A DNA stretch of 64,000 nt from Atribacter laminatus (GTDB lineage: Bacteria > Atribacterota > Atribacteria > Atribacterales > Atribacteraceae): positions 1,736,001-1,800,000 of the forward strand of contig NZ_CP065383.1 of NCBI RefSeq assembly GCF_015775515.1, given 5' to 3'. The position numbers were made by a program, and so were the translations under genes. Below, piece after piece: positions 19,742 to 29,020 of this stretch; position 1 is the first letter of the stretch, and each line of letters opens with the position of its first letter. Below the pieces are notes generated by a model, which saw only the letters and a program-made list of their open reading frames with translations, made no database searches and was not told where the DNA came from.

Positions 19742-20542
19742 GTGAAGGCTTTTCAAGCTGGAGGGGTTGATTATGTTTCCAAACCCTTCCAAGAACAAGA
19801 AGTTTTGGCACGGGTTTGGGCTCATATACACCTTAAAAAACTCCGAGAAGAGCTGGTTTATCACAATAAACAATTGGAAGAAATTGTCACAAAACAGGTT
19901 GAAATTATTACTGCATCTCAAATGGCAACCATTTTTGCCCTGGCAAAGTTGGCAGAATCGCGGGACAAGGGAACCGGTCAGCACTTTGAGAGGGTCCGCA
20001 TTTTTACTAAAAAACTTGCCCTTCAAATGCGGGAAATGGGATTATATGAGGATATTTTAACTCCATCTTTTATAGACAACCTTTATCAAGCTGCCTGTCT
20101 TCATGACATTGGGAAAGTAGGAGTACCTGATGCCATTTTATTAAAACCTGGGAAAGTGACCCCAGTAGAATATGAAGAAATCAAAAAGCACAGCATTTAT
20201 GGCGCCGATACTTTGGCTGAGGTTTTAAAATATTTTCCCGAGAATCAATTTTTACAAATGGGTGTCGAACTAGCTCGATATCATCATGAGAAATGGGATG
20301 GAACTGGTTATCCCGAAGGTCTGGTTGGGAAGGATATACCACTAAGTGCTCGGATAATTGCTCTGGCTGACTACTACGATGCTTTGACTTCAATCCGTTG
20401 CTATCGAGAGGCTTTTAGCCATGAAGAAACAATTCAAATGATTTATCGAGAAAGTGGGAGACATTTTGACCCCGATGTGGTTAAGGCTTTTCGACTTCTT
20501 GACAAGGAATTTAAACGTATTCGTCAGGAAATACAGGATTAA
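19742..20542 (+). CDS. HD-GYP domain (c-di-GMP phosphodiesterase), second half of the split response regulator
   Basis: Same frame as the receiver at 19457 after the premature TAA. The GTG at 19742 could in principle restart translation, but it lies inside the receiver fold and has no clear ribosome-binding site. After KPFQEQEVLARV and a coiled linker comes the HD-GYP domain: RDKGTGQHFERV, HDIGKVGVPDAILLKPG, HHEKWDGTGYPEGL and ARIIALADYYDALTS, with all expected metal ligands. Known members hydrolyse cyclic di-GMP. With the receiver split off, phosphorylation control is probably lost. Confidence 0.85.
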   Translation: MKAFQAGGVDYVSKPFQEQEVLARVWAHIHLKKLREELVYHNKQLEEIVTKQVEIITASQMATIFALAKLAESRDKGTGQHFERVRIFTKKLALQMREMGLYEDILTPSFIDNLYQAACLHDIGKVGVPDAILLKPGKVTPVEYEEIKKHSIYGADTLAEVLKYFPENQFLQMGVELARYHHEKWDGTGYPEGLVGKDIPLSARIIALADYYDALTSIRCYREAFSHEETIQMIYRESGRHFDPDVVKAFRLLDKEFKRIRQEIQD

Positions 20543-20570
20543 TACAATCCTCGATATTCTTGTGTTCTAC

Positions 20571-20811
20571 CCTGAAAATACCATCTTATAAATTCCCCCA
20601 TTGAGGGGGGATAAAGGGGGGTGTGCCTTTAATCGGTCATCCTGAGCCCTCGCTTTTTGAGGGCGTGAGGATCTCATCTTTTAAGTTTTTTCTTCATAAA
20701 TACTTTAAATGATGAGATTCTTACGTCGTCCGGCAAAAACACCGGACTCCTCAGAATGACTAAGTGGATGGTAGAGATTGCCACGTCGCACAAGACGCTC
20801 CTCGCAATGAC
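20571..20811. repeat. Dispersed composite palindromic repeat, copy 2
   Basis: Same 241-bp block, same orientation and nearly base-for-base identical to 11753-11993. It begins 28 bases after the HD-GYP stop. Confidence 0.92.
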
Positions 20812-21660
20812 CGAGCAGGAAAAAAACTCAAATCCCCCTAACCCCCTTTGCTAAAGGGGGAAACGATTCCTGGGAAGGCATTTTCATCCTCATGTGGTGC
20901 TGCATAAGCAGCATGAAGGTATATCCTGAAAACCAACTAACGCTTAAAAATGCCGTCATCCTGAGCCCTCGCTTTTTGAGGGCGTGAGGATCTCATCTTT
21001 TCATTATTATAAAAAAATACTAAATGAGATTGCCACGTCGCTGCGCTCCTCGCAATGACGGAGCAGGGGGATGAGATTGCCACGTCGCACAGGACGTTCC
21101 TCGCAATCAGACTGTGTCACAATTATTCTGTAAATTTTTTACCACCACTTAGGTTAATATTTTACAGTAATATTGGGAATAGATAACCAAAAAACTGAAG
21201 ATAAATAGAATATATCTTCCACTTTCAAACTCTTCTTGGTGTATGAAAGAGATTATGACACAGCCTGAATGACGGAGCAGAATACAAACCCCTCATACCC
21301 CTTTTCTAAAGGGGGAAATTGATCGGCATATTCATTCATTATCATCAAATGATGTAACATGGCATGAAAATAAATCATGAAAATATACGGGCGTGATAAA
21401 TCAAGACAGTACAAAAGAATTTAAAATGTAGGGGTTTGATTTATTGCGCCCGATTAATGTAGCGACATGCCATGGCATGTCGAATCTGGGCTTTCACCCT
21501 CATCTTCACCTTCTCCCATCAAGGGAGAAGGAACTCTGAATTCTTTTGTTCTTTTTTCCTCGCCCCTTAGTGGGAGACGGTCCAGAGTGAGGAGGGGCAA
21601 CTATTTTCATTGTCATTAGGTTCCATATATGGCATAAAGATAAATTATGTGGTATGAAGT
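20812..21660. repeat. Gene-free mosaic of short palindromic repeats
   Basis: No gene is visible. Recognisable modules are the TCCCCCTAACCCCCTTTGC unit (20834 on), the CCTCATGTGGTGCTGC unit (20888 on), the GTCATCCTGAGCCCTCGC unit (20955 on), two GAGATTGCCACGTCGC units (21027 and 21073), a MITE-like insertion (21108-21267), and CTTCTCCCATCAAGGGAGAAGG (21511 on). The acetoacetate-decarboxylase-like gene starts just after. Confidence 0.8.
21108..21267. mobile_element. MITE-like element, copy 1 (160 bp)
   Basis: The ends CAGACTGTGTCACAAT and ATTATGACACAGCCTG form an imperfect inverted repeat, and AAT flanks both sides (21105-21107, 21268-21270). Removing the element plus one AAT restores a standard CTCGCAATGACGG palindrome. 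A reverse-complement relative lies at 48989-49147. It encodes no protein. A 3-bp ANT duplication would suit a transposase of the IS5/ISL2 type acting in trans, which is inference. Confidence 0.85.
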
Positions 21661-21699
21661 TAGTTATAATAAGAAAAATATTTTTAAGGGAGGTGTAAC

Positions 21700-22500
21700 A
21701 TGAGAGGAAAATTTAAGTTTCAAGACGATTTTATTTACAAAATGCCAGCTCATTTTGGAGGATCGCCCTTTTATCCAATAAGAGCAGTGTATGGAGATAT
21801 GTTAGGTGTCTCCGTCCAATATGAAACCGACCAAAAAGCGTTACTCCAATACATACCCGAAGATTTTGAACTTCGAGAACCGATAGTAAGCGTCCAGTAT
21901 ACCAACTGTCGAGATGTGGTTTGGATGGCGGGGGGCGAATATCGGCTGATACAAGTTTCTGCTCCGGTTACATATATGGGGAATTCTGAAGGGCTTTCTG
22001 GTGATTATGCCCTGGTGGTATGGGAAAATAAAACTTGCCCCATCATCGGAGGGCGAGAGGAGGATGGTGTTCCCAAGATTTTTGCTGACATCGCCAACGA
22101 ACGTCGTGTCGAAAATCATTGGTTTACAAATGCCAGTTATGAAAGCTGCACTTTTCTTAAAATTGATTTTAATCAACAGGATGAAGTATCGTCAAAAGAT
22201 ATTGAGAAACTAAACGAAAATCCCAAAGTCAACCTATTTGGCTGGCGTTATTTACCCAATCTTGGAAAGGGAGGAGCGACTTTGAGTCACGCTACCCTTT
22301 ACCCGCAGGAAATGAACATAAAACAAGCTTGGTTCGGTGAAGGTAGTCTCCAATGGACGACGCTGACCCCGGAGCAACATCCTTTACAGAGTCATATCAT
22401 CAAGGCTTTGGCAGATTTGCCAATAGTGAAGTATACCAACGCTATGATGTTAAAGTGCTCAGCCAGTCTCAACGTAGGCGATTCGAAAATTCTACCCTAA
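21700..22500 (+). CDS. Acetoacetate decarboxylase family protein
   Basis: Beta-cone fold enzyme of the ADC family (PF06314), whose members decarboxylate acetoacetate or act on related keto acids through a Schiff-base lysine. The segment PIIGGREEDGVPKIFADI matches the family's active-site stretch, with Lys126 as candidate Schiff-base residue. At 266 residues it has family length. ATG 21700 follows AGGGAGGTG. It is first in a short operon with an SDR dehydrogenase (13 bases downstream) and a membrane protein. The partners suggest keto/hydroxy acid metabolism, but the real substrate is unknown. Confidence 0.85.
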   Translation: MRGKFKFQDDFIYKMPAHFGGSPFYPIRAVYGDMLGVSVQYETDQKALLQYIPEDFELREPIVSVQYTNCRDVVWMAGGEYRLIQVSAPVTYMGNSEGLSGDYALVVWENKTCPIIGGREEDGVPKIFADIANERRVENHWFTNASYESCTFLKIDFNQQDEVSSKDIEKLNENPKVNLFGWRYLPNLGKGGATLSHATLYPQEMNIKQAWFGEGSLQWTTLTPEQHPLQSHIIKALADLPIVKYTNAMMLKCSASLNVGDSKILP

Positions 22501-22513
22501 AGGAGGGAGAAAC

Positions 22514-23320
22514 ATGAGCGAATATTTTGAAAATAAAGTAGCAGTGGTCACCGGAGCGGCATCAGGTATCGGTTTGGGACTCACCGAACATTTGCTGGCA
22601 AGAGGAGCAAAGGCAGTATTCATGGGTGATGTGAACGAAGAGAATCTCGTCAAAGAATCCGGACGTTTAAACCAAAAATACCCCGGAAAAGTCAGCCCTC
22701 AACTCACCGATGTAACCAAGCTGGAGCAAGTTGAGAAACTGATTCATGCTGCTAAAGCCTTTGATGGTCATCTTGATTTTGTGTTCAACAACGCTGGAGT
22801 GGGTATCACAATTCCAACGGAAAAAGTGACCTTTGAAATCTGGAAATTTGTTATAGATTTAAATTTCATGGGTATTGTCTATGGTACCTATACGGCGATA
22901 CCCATCATGCGGGAGCAGGGGTTTGGACACATCGTTAACACTGCTTCTATTACCGGGAGAATACCGGTTCCTTACCAAGCGGTTTATGCTGCAAGCAAAA
23001 GCGCAGTGATATCCATGACCGAGAGCTTGCAATATGAGTTGGAAGAGGAAGGATTAAATTTTAGTGTTTTTTGTCCCGGGAACGTCAGAACAGCTATTTT
23101 TGGAAACACGACACCGCCACCAGATTCAATTAGTGTTGACGAAGCGGTGGACTATATTTTTCAGGAACTCGAAAAAAAATCGATAGTCATAGTCTTTCCT
23201 CAACAAATGCGAGATTTTGATAGACTTTATAGGGAAAGTCGCCCGGAATTTGAAAAGAAAATTCGTAATTTAGCTGCCGAACGCCGAGAGAATTATCGAA
23301 CCAAGGGCACCTACTATTAG
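22514..23320 (+). CDS. SDR family NAD(P)-dependent oxidoreductase
   Basis: Classical short-chain dehydrogenase: nucleotide-binding VTGAASGIGLG at residues 11-21, FNNAGVG near 92, catalytic Ser in NTASITG, and YAASK with catalytic Tyr and Lys. An Asp after the second strand (GDVNEE) suggests NAD+ preference. The length of 268 residues is typical. ATG 22514 has AAAGGAGGGAG upstream, and the gene follows the ADC-like gene by 13 bases, so the two products may act on the same keto/hydroxy compound. Confidence 0.92.
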   Translation: MSEYFENKVAVVTGAASGIGLGLTEHLLARGAKAVFMGDVNEENLVKESGRLNQKYPGKVSPQLTDVTKLEQVEKLIHAAKAFDGHLDFVFNNAGVGITIPTEKVTFEIWKFVIDLNFMGIVYGTYTAIPIMREQGFGHIVNTASITGRIPVPYQAVYAASKSAVISMTESLQYELEEEGLNFSVFCPGNVRTAIFGNTTPPPDSISVDEAVDYIFQELEKKSIVIVFPQQMRDFDRLYRESRPEFEKKIRNLAAERRENYRTKGTYY

Positions 23321-23335
23321 GTTGGGTAAACAGAC

Positions 23336-24550
23336 ATGCCTATAAATCGGATATTCAACAAGGCAGATCTTCCCCTGGAAGTGGCGATTCTGTTGATTGC
23401 CGGTTTGATGATGCTGGTTACTGGAATATTGCTTTTTCCAGTGTCGACCGGAGCACTTCCTTATTATGAAAATGGATTGTACGGATTGCTCCTGTTCATC
23501 TTTGCCTTGCAAATAGTGACCTTGGGGAAAACCCCCTTTGGTGATATGAGCCGATCAAAACCTTTAATTGTTATTGGTGTGGTTATAGCGGCAATCGGCA
23601 TCGTGACCTGTTTTATTCCTGACCTTTTAAGCCAAATACCCCGCATCCTCCTTTTTATTTGCTTTGCTCCGGGAGGTTTTCTCCTACTTCTTCAGATGTT
23701 TCTTTCCCAAGAAAAACTCCGTACTTGGGTAAAGTATGGAGGCATTTTTAAACACCTTATTGTTGGATGCGGAGCTGTCTATGTGTTATCAATATTGATT
23801 GGTTTCCTTATTTTAGTGCAAAGCTTGCTCACCACTACGATGACCGCTGTGGTTGGTTTGATTTTTGGAATAGCTATTATTTATCTGGCTTTGGTTCTTC
23901 AGAAAATCTACCTGACTTATCCGGAAGCGGAAAACACCAACTTGGGGACAGTTGAACTTTCTATTGATAAAATGATGCTTTTGATAACTGGTGTTTTCAT
24001 GCTGCTTTTGGGAATACTACTGATACCAGTCAATTTAGGTCAACTTCCTTTCTCGGGGAGCGCCCAACTGGGGTTGCTAATGGTCATTTTTTCTATCCAA
24101 ATGCTGGCATTAGGTAGCACCCCCATTGGTCCTTTTCCCCGGAGCTGGTTGATGATAATATTTGGGCTTTTATTTGCAGCATTGGGAATTATATCCAGTA
24201 TCATTCCAGGAATTCTGGTGAAACCGTTGACAATTCTTATCGGAGTATTGAATATTCTCGGTGGTTTTATAACCTTAGTGAAAACACTATTACCTCGGCT
24301 AAAAAAAACACAAAAGTCAGGTGGTCAAGTTACTCCAATCTTACAGAAGCTATTTGTTACTCAATTAATTATGGGTTTTCTATCGATTCTATTCGGATCA
24401 TCTATGCTGGCTTCTCGTCTCCTTCCGGGGCTAGTTGTTGGTGTGGTTCTATTTGCCAACGGATGTGTTCTTATGTATTTGATGTCAATTCTTCTGACTT
24501 TGGATAAGATGATCAGCCAAAAAGCAGACATGAGAGATCCGTCATCCTGA
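23336..24550 (+). CDS. Polytopic membrane protein with an internal duplication
   Basis: I do not recognise a named family. The protein has about eleven hydrophobic segments and two similar halves. Residues about 10-95 (LEVAILLIAGLMMLVTGILL, LALQIVTLGKTPFGDMSRS) and 205-290 (IDKMMLLITGVFMLLLGILL, IQMLALGSTPIGPFPRS) share the order helix, P-V-x-x-G-x-LP, helix, LGxTPxG, helix, CFIP/SIIP. No catalytic motif is visible. It ends the operon with the ADC-like and SDR genes. The last codons and the stop (TCATCCTGA) are supplied by a palindromic repeat, so the C-terminus is probably trimmed. Confidence 0.75.
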   Translation: MPINRIFNKADLPLEVAILLIAGLMMLVTGILLFPVSTGALPYYENGLYGLLLFIFALQIVTLGKTPFGDMSRSKPLIVIGVVIAAIGIVTCFIPDLLSQIPRILLFICFAPGGFLLLLQMFLSQEKLRTWVKYGGIFKHLIVGCGAVYVLSILIGFLILVQSLLTTTMTAVVGLIFGIAIIYLALVLQKIYLTYPEAENTNLGTVELSIDKMMLLITGVFMLLLGILLIPVNLGQLPFSGSAQLGLLMVIFSIQMLALGSTPIGPFPRSWLMIIFGLLFAALGIISSIIPGILVKPLTILIGVLNILGGFITLVKTLLPRLKKTQKSGGQVTPILQKLFVTQLIMGFLSILFGSSMLASRLLPGLVVGVVLFANGCVLMYLMSILLTLDKMISQKADMRDPSS

Positions 24551-24930
24551 GGCTTCGTTTTTCGAAGCCGTGAGGATCTCATCTTTTAATTTTTTCTCCT
24601 TAATAAATGCTTTAAAGGATGAGATTCTCACGTCGTCCAGTAAAAGTTACCGGACTCCTCAGAATGAAGGAGATGGTGGGTGAGATTGCCAGGTCGCTGT
24701 ATCCCTGGTAAAGAAGATTTAACTAATATTTTCATTATCATCAGGCAAACCAAGTAGCAAGAGTGTTTTTTAAAACTAATAGTCTTGATACATTAAAACT
24801 CTATAAAAATTTATAATCATTGGAGCGTATTATTGCACCCACTTAATGTAGAGGCATGCCATGGCATGCCGAATTTTGGTCTTTCACCCTCATCTGGTGC
24901 TACCAAATAATATTGGAGTCAATTCTTATC
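24541..24930. repeat. Palindromic repeat cluster
   Basis: Contains GTCATCCTGAGGCTTCG paired with CGAAGCCGTGAGGATCTC (24542-24582), a unit with TCTCACGTCGTCCAG...CTCCTCAGAATGA (24622-24668), and a GGCATGCCATGGCATGCC palindrome (24852-24870). No gene is visible. Confidence 0.75.
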
Positions 24931-24974
24931 AGCATGAATAGCAAAATATTAAACATTGAGAAGGAGGAGGTAAG

Positions 24975-26420
24975 ATGAAAAATTTTTCTGAATTAGACTT
25001 AGAAAATCTGGTTATTGATACTCCCATAGGGAAGAAAAAGATTGATTTAGAAGGTTCACCAGTTTCCGGAGTCAGAATGGAAGTCTCAAAAGCCTATGCC
25101 GAGATTCCTGTATTATTACAAAAAGTTATCGACCAAAACGATCAAAATGCTTGGCAGGAAATAACTAATAAGATTGACTACATTTATTCCAATCTCGATT
25201 TTTCCTTGGGTAAACTGGACAAGGAAACTGGCTTTGGCAAGGAAGTTCAGTCGCAGATAAAACATGGAAAGAGATTATTATTCAAACCCAATATTGTCGC
25301 CCCTTTAGTCATCGATCCGACCACCCATGGTGAAAGGTACCGCAGCTATCATAGCTACTGAATGGTCCTTGATTGCTGCTTTGATGCGGTGGTTCCACGA
25401 TAAGCTCAATATTCACTACTACCAAATGGCATTAGGAGAAGCCTCAACATCAACTTTTCTCGTTGCCGAACTATTTGGGAAGACATTTGGACAAACGATG
25501 ACCACTGAGGCATTATTTGAAGGAAAAATCTTTGATATATATGGTGGCTGGGGGTTTTATTTTGTCAGAAAGTATCTTGCCGACCGTCATCCTTCTTCTC
25601 ATCAAGACGACCCCATGAAGGGATTTGAGGACAGTGTTACCGGAAATTATCTCCCACCAGGACAAGCCAAAGATAAGTTAATGGTCTATGATTTAAATAA
25701 AATCCATAATGACCCATCGAGAGGAAGAACAGTCGTTGTTCCCAATGGTGCCAATTTCAAAGAGATCACTCTTCATAAAGTAATCATAGGAGGTGATCTA
25801 GATAATGCTGAAGACCTGCGAAATTATCCTGGCTGTGTTTTAGTTAATGTACCCAAGCACAAGATCCATGCTCAAGACCTTTTAACCAACGCCATTAAAA
25901 ACCTGGGCATCGGTCTTTATCCAACCCTCTGTGCCTTTGAGGGTGACAAAAACGCTGAGACCTGGAAATATTCCTATCCAGCTCAAACTTTGCCAACCTA
26001 TAAAGGAAAATTACCTCATTGTCCTTGGATGCTCAAAATTGATGAAAAGACCAATCTGCCGGTGAAGGATAAAAACGGTGAATACATTGCCATTAAGACA
26101 GCCGGTATGCCTGGAACTCAATCGGATGTCATGATGATGCCAGTCTTTGGTCGATTTATGGGAAGGCTTTTCAGTATGCAGATAAAGCTTTCAACTCAGG
26201 TGGGTATACCGGAAACCGTGATGAAGGGACAACCGATCCAAACGCATTAACCAAATATTATGCTGCTCTTTCCAAGGGAGCGAAGCCTCTACAGTTCACT
26301 TTTTATGTACCAGTTGGCTATGGAAAGCTAAGTAACCATCCATTACCAAATGTGGAAGAAACGACTGATCCTCAAAAGATTTTTACCGCTCATTTTAATG
26401 GTGGTCAGGAAGTCTGGTAG
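24975..26420 (+). pseudogene. DUF362-family protein gene with two single-base frameshifts
   Basis: Three frame pieces join into one protein. Residues of 24975-25335 (to KPNIVAPLVIDPTTHG) continue one frame over at about 25336 (GTAAIIATEWSLIAALMRW through TLHKVIIGGDLDNAEDLRN, VNVPKHKIHAQDLLTNAIKN). They return to the first frame near 26162 as AFQYADKAFNSGGYTGN and end at TAG 26420. The first break looks like an extra A in GAAAGG, the second a missing A in GGAAGG. DUF362 proteins are poorly characterised, sometimes linked to FeS proteins. The start ATG has GAAGGAGGAGG. The two cancelling indels could be assembly errors; otherwise the gene is dead. Confidence 0.8.
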
Positions 26421-26481
26421 TCACCAATCAGCAATTTGAGCTGAAGTCATTTGTTTATTGGCTGGATAATTTAAAACACTC

Positions 26482-26520
26482 AAAAGCGCCTGTTTTCATT
26501 GATTCCCCGGGGGCTTTTTA
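26482..26520 (+). terminator. Probable terminator after the DUF362 gene
   Basis: AAAAGCGCC and GGGGGCTTTT pair imperfectly around a loop of about 18 bases, followed by T residues. Confidence 0.55.
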
Positions 26521-26656
26521 TATTATCACCGCTCAGGATAACTCATCATTATAATTCCTTCTTCCTTGATGGGAGAAGGTCAGGATGAGGGTGATTATTT
26601 TTACTCCTCACAACTCACCACTCGTTTTCACCGTTTTTCCAAAATTGAATCTCATC

Positions 26657-28201
26657 CTAAATAAAAGTAGCCCGGTTTCGACCGGCAGCTTTTGACATAT
26701 AGAGAGCTTTATCGGCCTTTTGAATGAGTTCTTCCAGTGATTCCTTTTTATCTCCATCCCAGAAGGTAGCACCAATGCTGATGGTCACTTTCACTTTTTG
26801 TTCACAGGCAATGATTTCTTCCTGACATACAGTCATAAGAAGGCGTTGAGTTACCATTTGAGCTTTTTCCTTATCCAACTCAGGGAAGAGAATGATAAAC
26901 TCTTCTCCGCCTATTCGACCGAAAATGTCATTTTCTCTCAATTGTGATGAAATATTTTTCACCAATTGAATGAGAACCGTATCTCCTCCCTCGTGTCCTA
27001 AATTATCGTTGACTAATTTAAAATGATCAATATCTAGATAGGCAATAGTCAAAGGTCTGCCATAGCGTTTTGCCCGTTTAAGTTCGGTCTTAGCAAGATT
27101 CATCCATTTCCTTCGATTCCAAATACCAGTTAACCAATCTTTTTCAGCATATTCGTGTAATTTTTGAAGCAGTTTATATTGTTCTGTAAATTCTCGAATA
27201 TATAAAGCCATTCCAATCTTTTTGTTTTGTTTATTTTTAATTGAAATCTTTCTTGCTTCATAAAATAGAACGGCATCATCTTTTTGAATTGAAAGTGGAT
27301 TATATCTCGAGATGTTTTCTGTTGAGAGATAGGGTTTTAATTCTGGGACTAAAGTGGGCAAATGGTGTCCAATGTTTTCTTGGATAAGATTAGGAAATAT
27401 ATGATGCGCTGCAACGTTAAAATCAAGAATTCTTCCTTGAGGGTCAGTTACCGCCACTCCATCCTGCATGCTTTCAAATACTTGCTCTCGGGCAATGGGA
27501 GAGATGTTGAGAAATGCTAATCGGGTAATGGCGATACTCAAGATAAATCCATTAATGGATATAATCAAGGGGCCGATATCTAAGCTCCAGGGGATTACCT
27601 TTAAAATATAAATAAGATAATTGACAAGACATACAATTACCGCAATGACCATAGCAAGAGCTCGTTTCCGAAGAATAGCTGTGGTTTGAAAAAAGTGATG
27701 TAAACATAGAATGAAGCTTAGCAGAAATGAAACGATAAACCATAGGATGTTAAGGATGTAAAAGATACCCCTTCCTAAAGCAGCGGTTGGAAAAAGACCG
27801 CGATAATCGACTTCGATAGAAGAGTAGTAAAGATGGTGGAAATTGTTGGTTAAGACCACAATGAGAAAAAAAAGAGATACTCCAACAAGAACAACGAGAA
27901 TCACAGGTTTATGGGTTTTAAAGCTTCCAGTGAACTCAATGCTTAACCAGAGAAAAGATCCGGCTATAAAAGAAAGTCCAAAATATTCCACACGAAGCCA
28001 TAAAAAAAACCACTCAGGGTCGGCTTTCATGATTTCAAAAGCATATCCAAAGGCATAAATACCTGAAAAAAGAAGCAGAAACCCCAAAGGTCGTGCATGG
28101 GGCGTGAATCGAGAAAACCAGAAAGATAAGAAACTCAAAGTAATGGCAAGAGTGGCAGTAACAAGACAGACAATACTGAAAAGGTAATTATATTCGATCA
28201 A
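26657..28201 (-). CDS. 7TM-PAS-GGDEF diguanylate cyclase
   Basis: Membrane sensor that makes cyclic di-GMP. Seven hydrophobic segments occupy residues about 5-225, in the pattern of the histidine-kinase-type 7TM sensor region (LLFSGIYAFGYAFEI, WLSIEFTG). A PAS domain follows (MQDGVAVTDPQGRILDFN), then a GGDEF domain: DWLTGIWNRRKW, DIDHFKLVNDNLGHEGGD, RIGGEEFIILFP as active site, and KALYMSKAAGRN. An inhibitory RxxD site is not obvious before the GGEEF motif. The TTG start at 28201 has only a weak GAGGG upstream. It faces away from its neighbours and probably is a single-gene unit. Confidence 0.92.
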   Translation of the reverse strand: MIEYNYLFSIVCLVTATLAITLSFLSFWFSRFTPHARPLGFLLLFSGIYAFGYAFEIMKADPEWFFLWLRVEYFGLSFIAGSFLWLSIEFTGSFKTHKPVILVVLVGVSLFFLIVVLTNNFHHLYYSSIEVDYRGLFPTAALGRGIFYILNILWFIVSFLLSFILCLHHFFQTTAILRKRALAMVIAVIVCLVNYLIYILKVIPWSLDIGPLIISINGFILSIAITRLAFLNISPIAREQVFESMQDGVAVTDPQGRILDFNVAAHHIFPNLIQENIGHHLPTLVPELKPYLSTENISRYNPLSIQKDDAVLFYEARKISIKNKQNKKIGMALYIREFTEQYKLLQKLHEYAEKDWLTGIWNRRKWMNLAKTELKRAKRYGRPLTIAYLDIDHFKLVNDNLGHEGGDTVLIQLVKNISSQLRENDIFGRIGGEEFIILFPELDKEKAQMVTQRLLMTVCQEEIIACEQKVKVTISIGATFWDGDKKESLEELIQKADKALYMSKAAGRNRATFI

Positions 28202-28554
28202 TATTATTCGCCCTCATTCTAATCTCATAATTCTTAAACATTTTACCCAAAGGGAATTTAAAGTAAATACTCAGCTCAGGCAAATTTTTTCTTTTGAATA
28301 ATTTTTCATAGAAAACCAGTCAAGATCAAACATCAAGACCATAACTTTAAGGGATTTAATCAGTCTTTCTAAGGAGCGTATTATGCAACACGAGAATCTC
28401 TCCCTTACCAAATCCCCAATTCCACAGACTAATATTCATTCAAGAATCAAGACTAGAACTCCAGGAATTCTCTGTGGAACTGAGAAAAGACACAAAATGA
28501 TTTCCTCATGTCCTCATAAAACGAGGGTCCAGGGTTATGGTTGTCTTAGGGAAA

Positions 28555-28740
28555 AGAAGTTAATAAAGAATAATCTTATGAGATTGCCACGTCACTCCGT
28601 TCCTCGCAATGACGGATTGTGTTGATGAGAAGAGCAGATCCTGAGGGTCAGGTCTTGATTCTTGAATTTTAAAAAAGCTATGGAGTTGGGGAATTGGGAA
28701 AAAGGCTTAAGGATGAGATCCTCACGCGGTTAGGCACATC
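28555..28740. repeat. Repeat cluster left of the IS110 remnant
   Basis: Contains a GAGATTGCCACGTCAC...CTCGCAATGACGG unit (28580-28615) and, at 28648-28737, a 90-bp segment that recurs identically at 30272-30361. The intergenic stretch 28202-28554 before it holds no recognisable gene. Confidence 0.85.
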
Positions 28741-28749
28741 CTGAGGGTC

Positions 28750-28799
28750 TATCATACAATTTTGAGAGGATAACTATCATACAATTTTGAGAGGATAAC
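28750..28799. repeat. Perfect 25-bp tandem duplication
   Basis: Two head-to-tail identical 25-base units (28750-28774 and 28775-28799), each beginning TATCATACAATTTTGAGAGG. They sit at the presumed left end of the IS110 remnant. Nothing similar was found at the right end. Confidence 0.9.
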
Positions 28800-29020
28800 G
28801 AGGCATCCCCGGATAAAATATGCTATGCTATTTGAGACGGGGGTGTGGCTGTTGGGGTTCGTTATCCAGGAAACTGGGTTCACTCGACTCTGAAATGCCG
28901 CCCTCGTTTTTTTATTGTCCCGTAACATCTGCTGGGATGGTGCCGGTCGTGTGACTGTGGCTCTGTTAATAGACGCGATGTGGGACAATAAAGAATACAT
29001 CCTCAATATATCAAGCTTGG
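28800..29020 (+). ncRNA. Candidate IS110 bridge RNA region
   Basis: Non-coding sequence between the element's left end and the transposase ribosome-binding site. A perfect 11-bp stem TTTATTGTCCC (28911-28921) / GGGACAATAAA (28982-28992), extended inward by ACATC/GATGT, encloses about 47 bases. A second hairpin, CATCCCC/GGGGGTG, lies at about 28803-28845. IS110 elements are known to encode a structured guide RNA in this position. Whether this one was functional is inference, as the transposase is broken. Confidence 0.5.

Noticed and set aside
20571-21660. CRISPR array
   Set aside because: Repeats are not regularly spaced, have no unique spacers of constant length and no cas genes are nearby.
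28383-28625. Open frame of 80 codons right of the cyclase gene
   Set aside because: It runs into a palindromic repeat unit, has no ribosome-binding site and no recognisable protein pattern.
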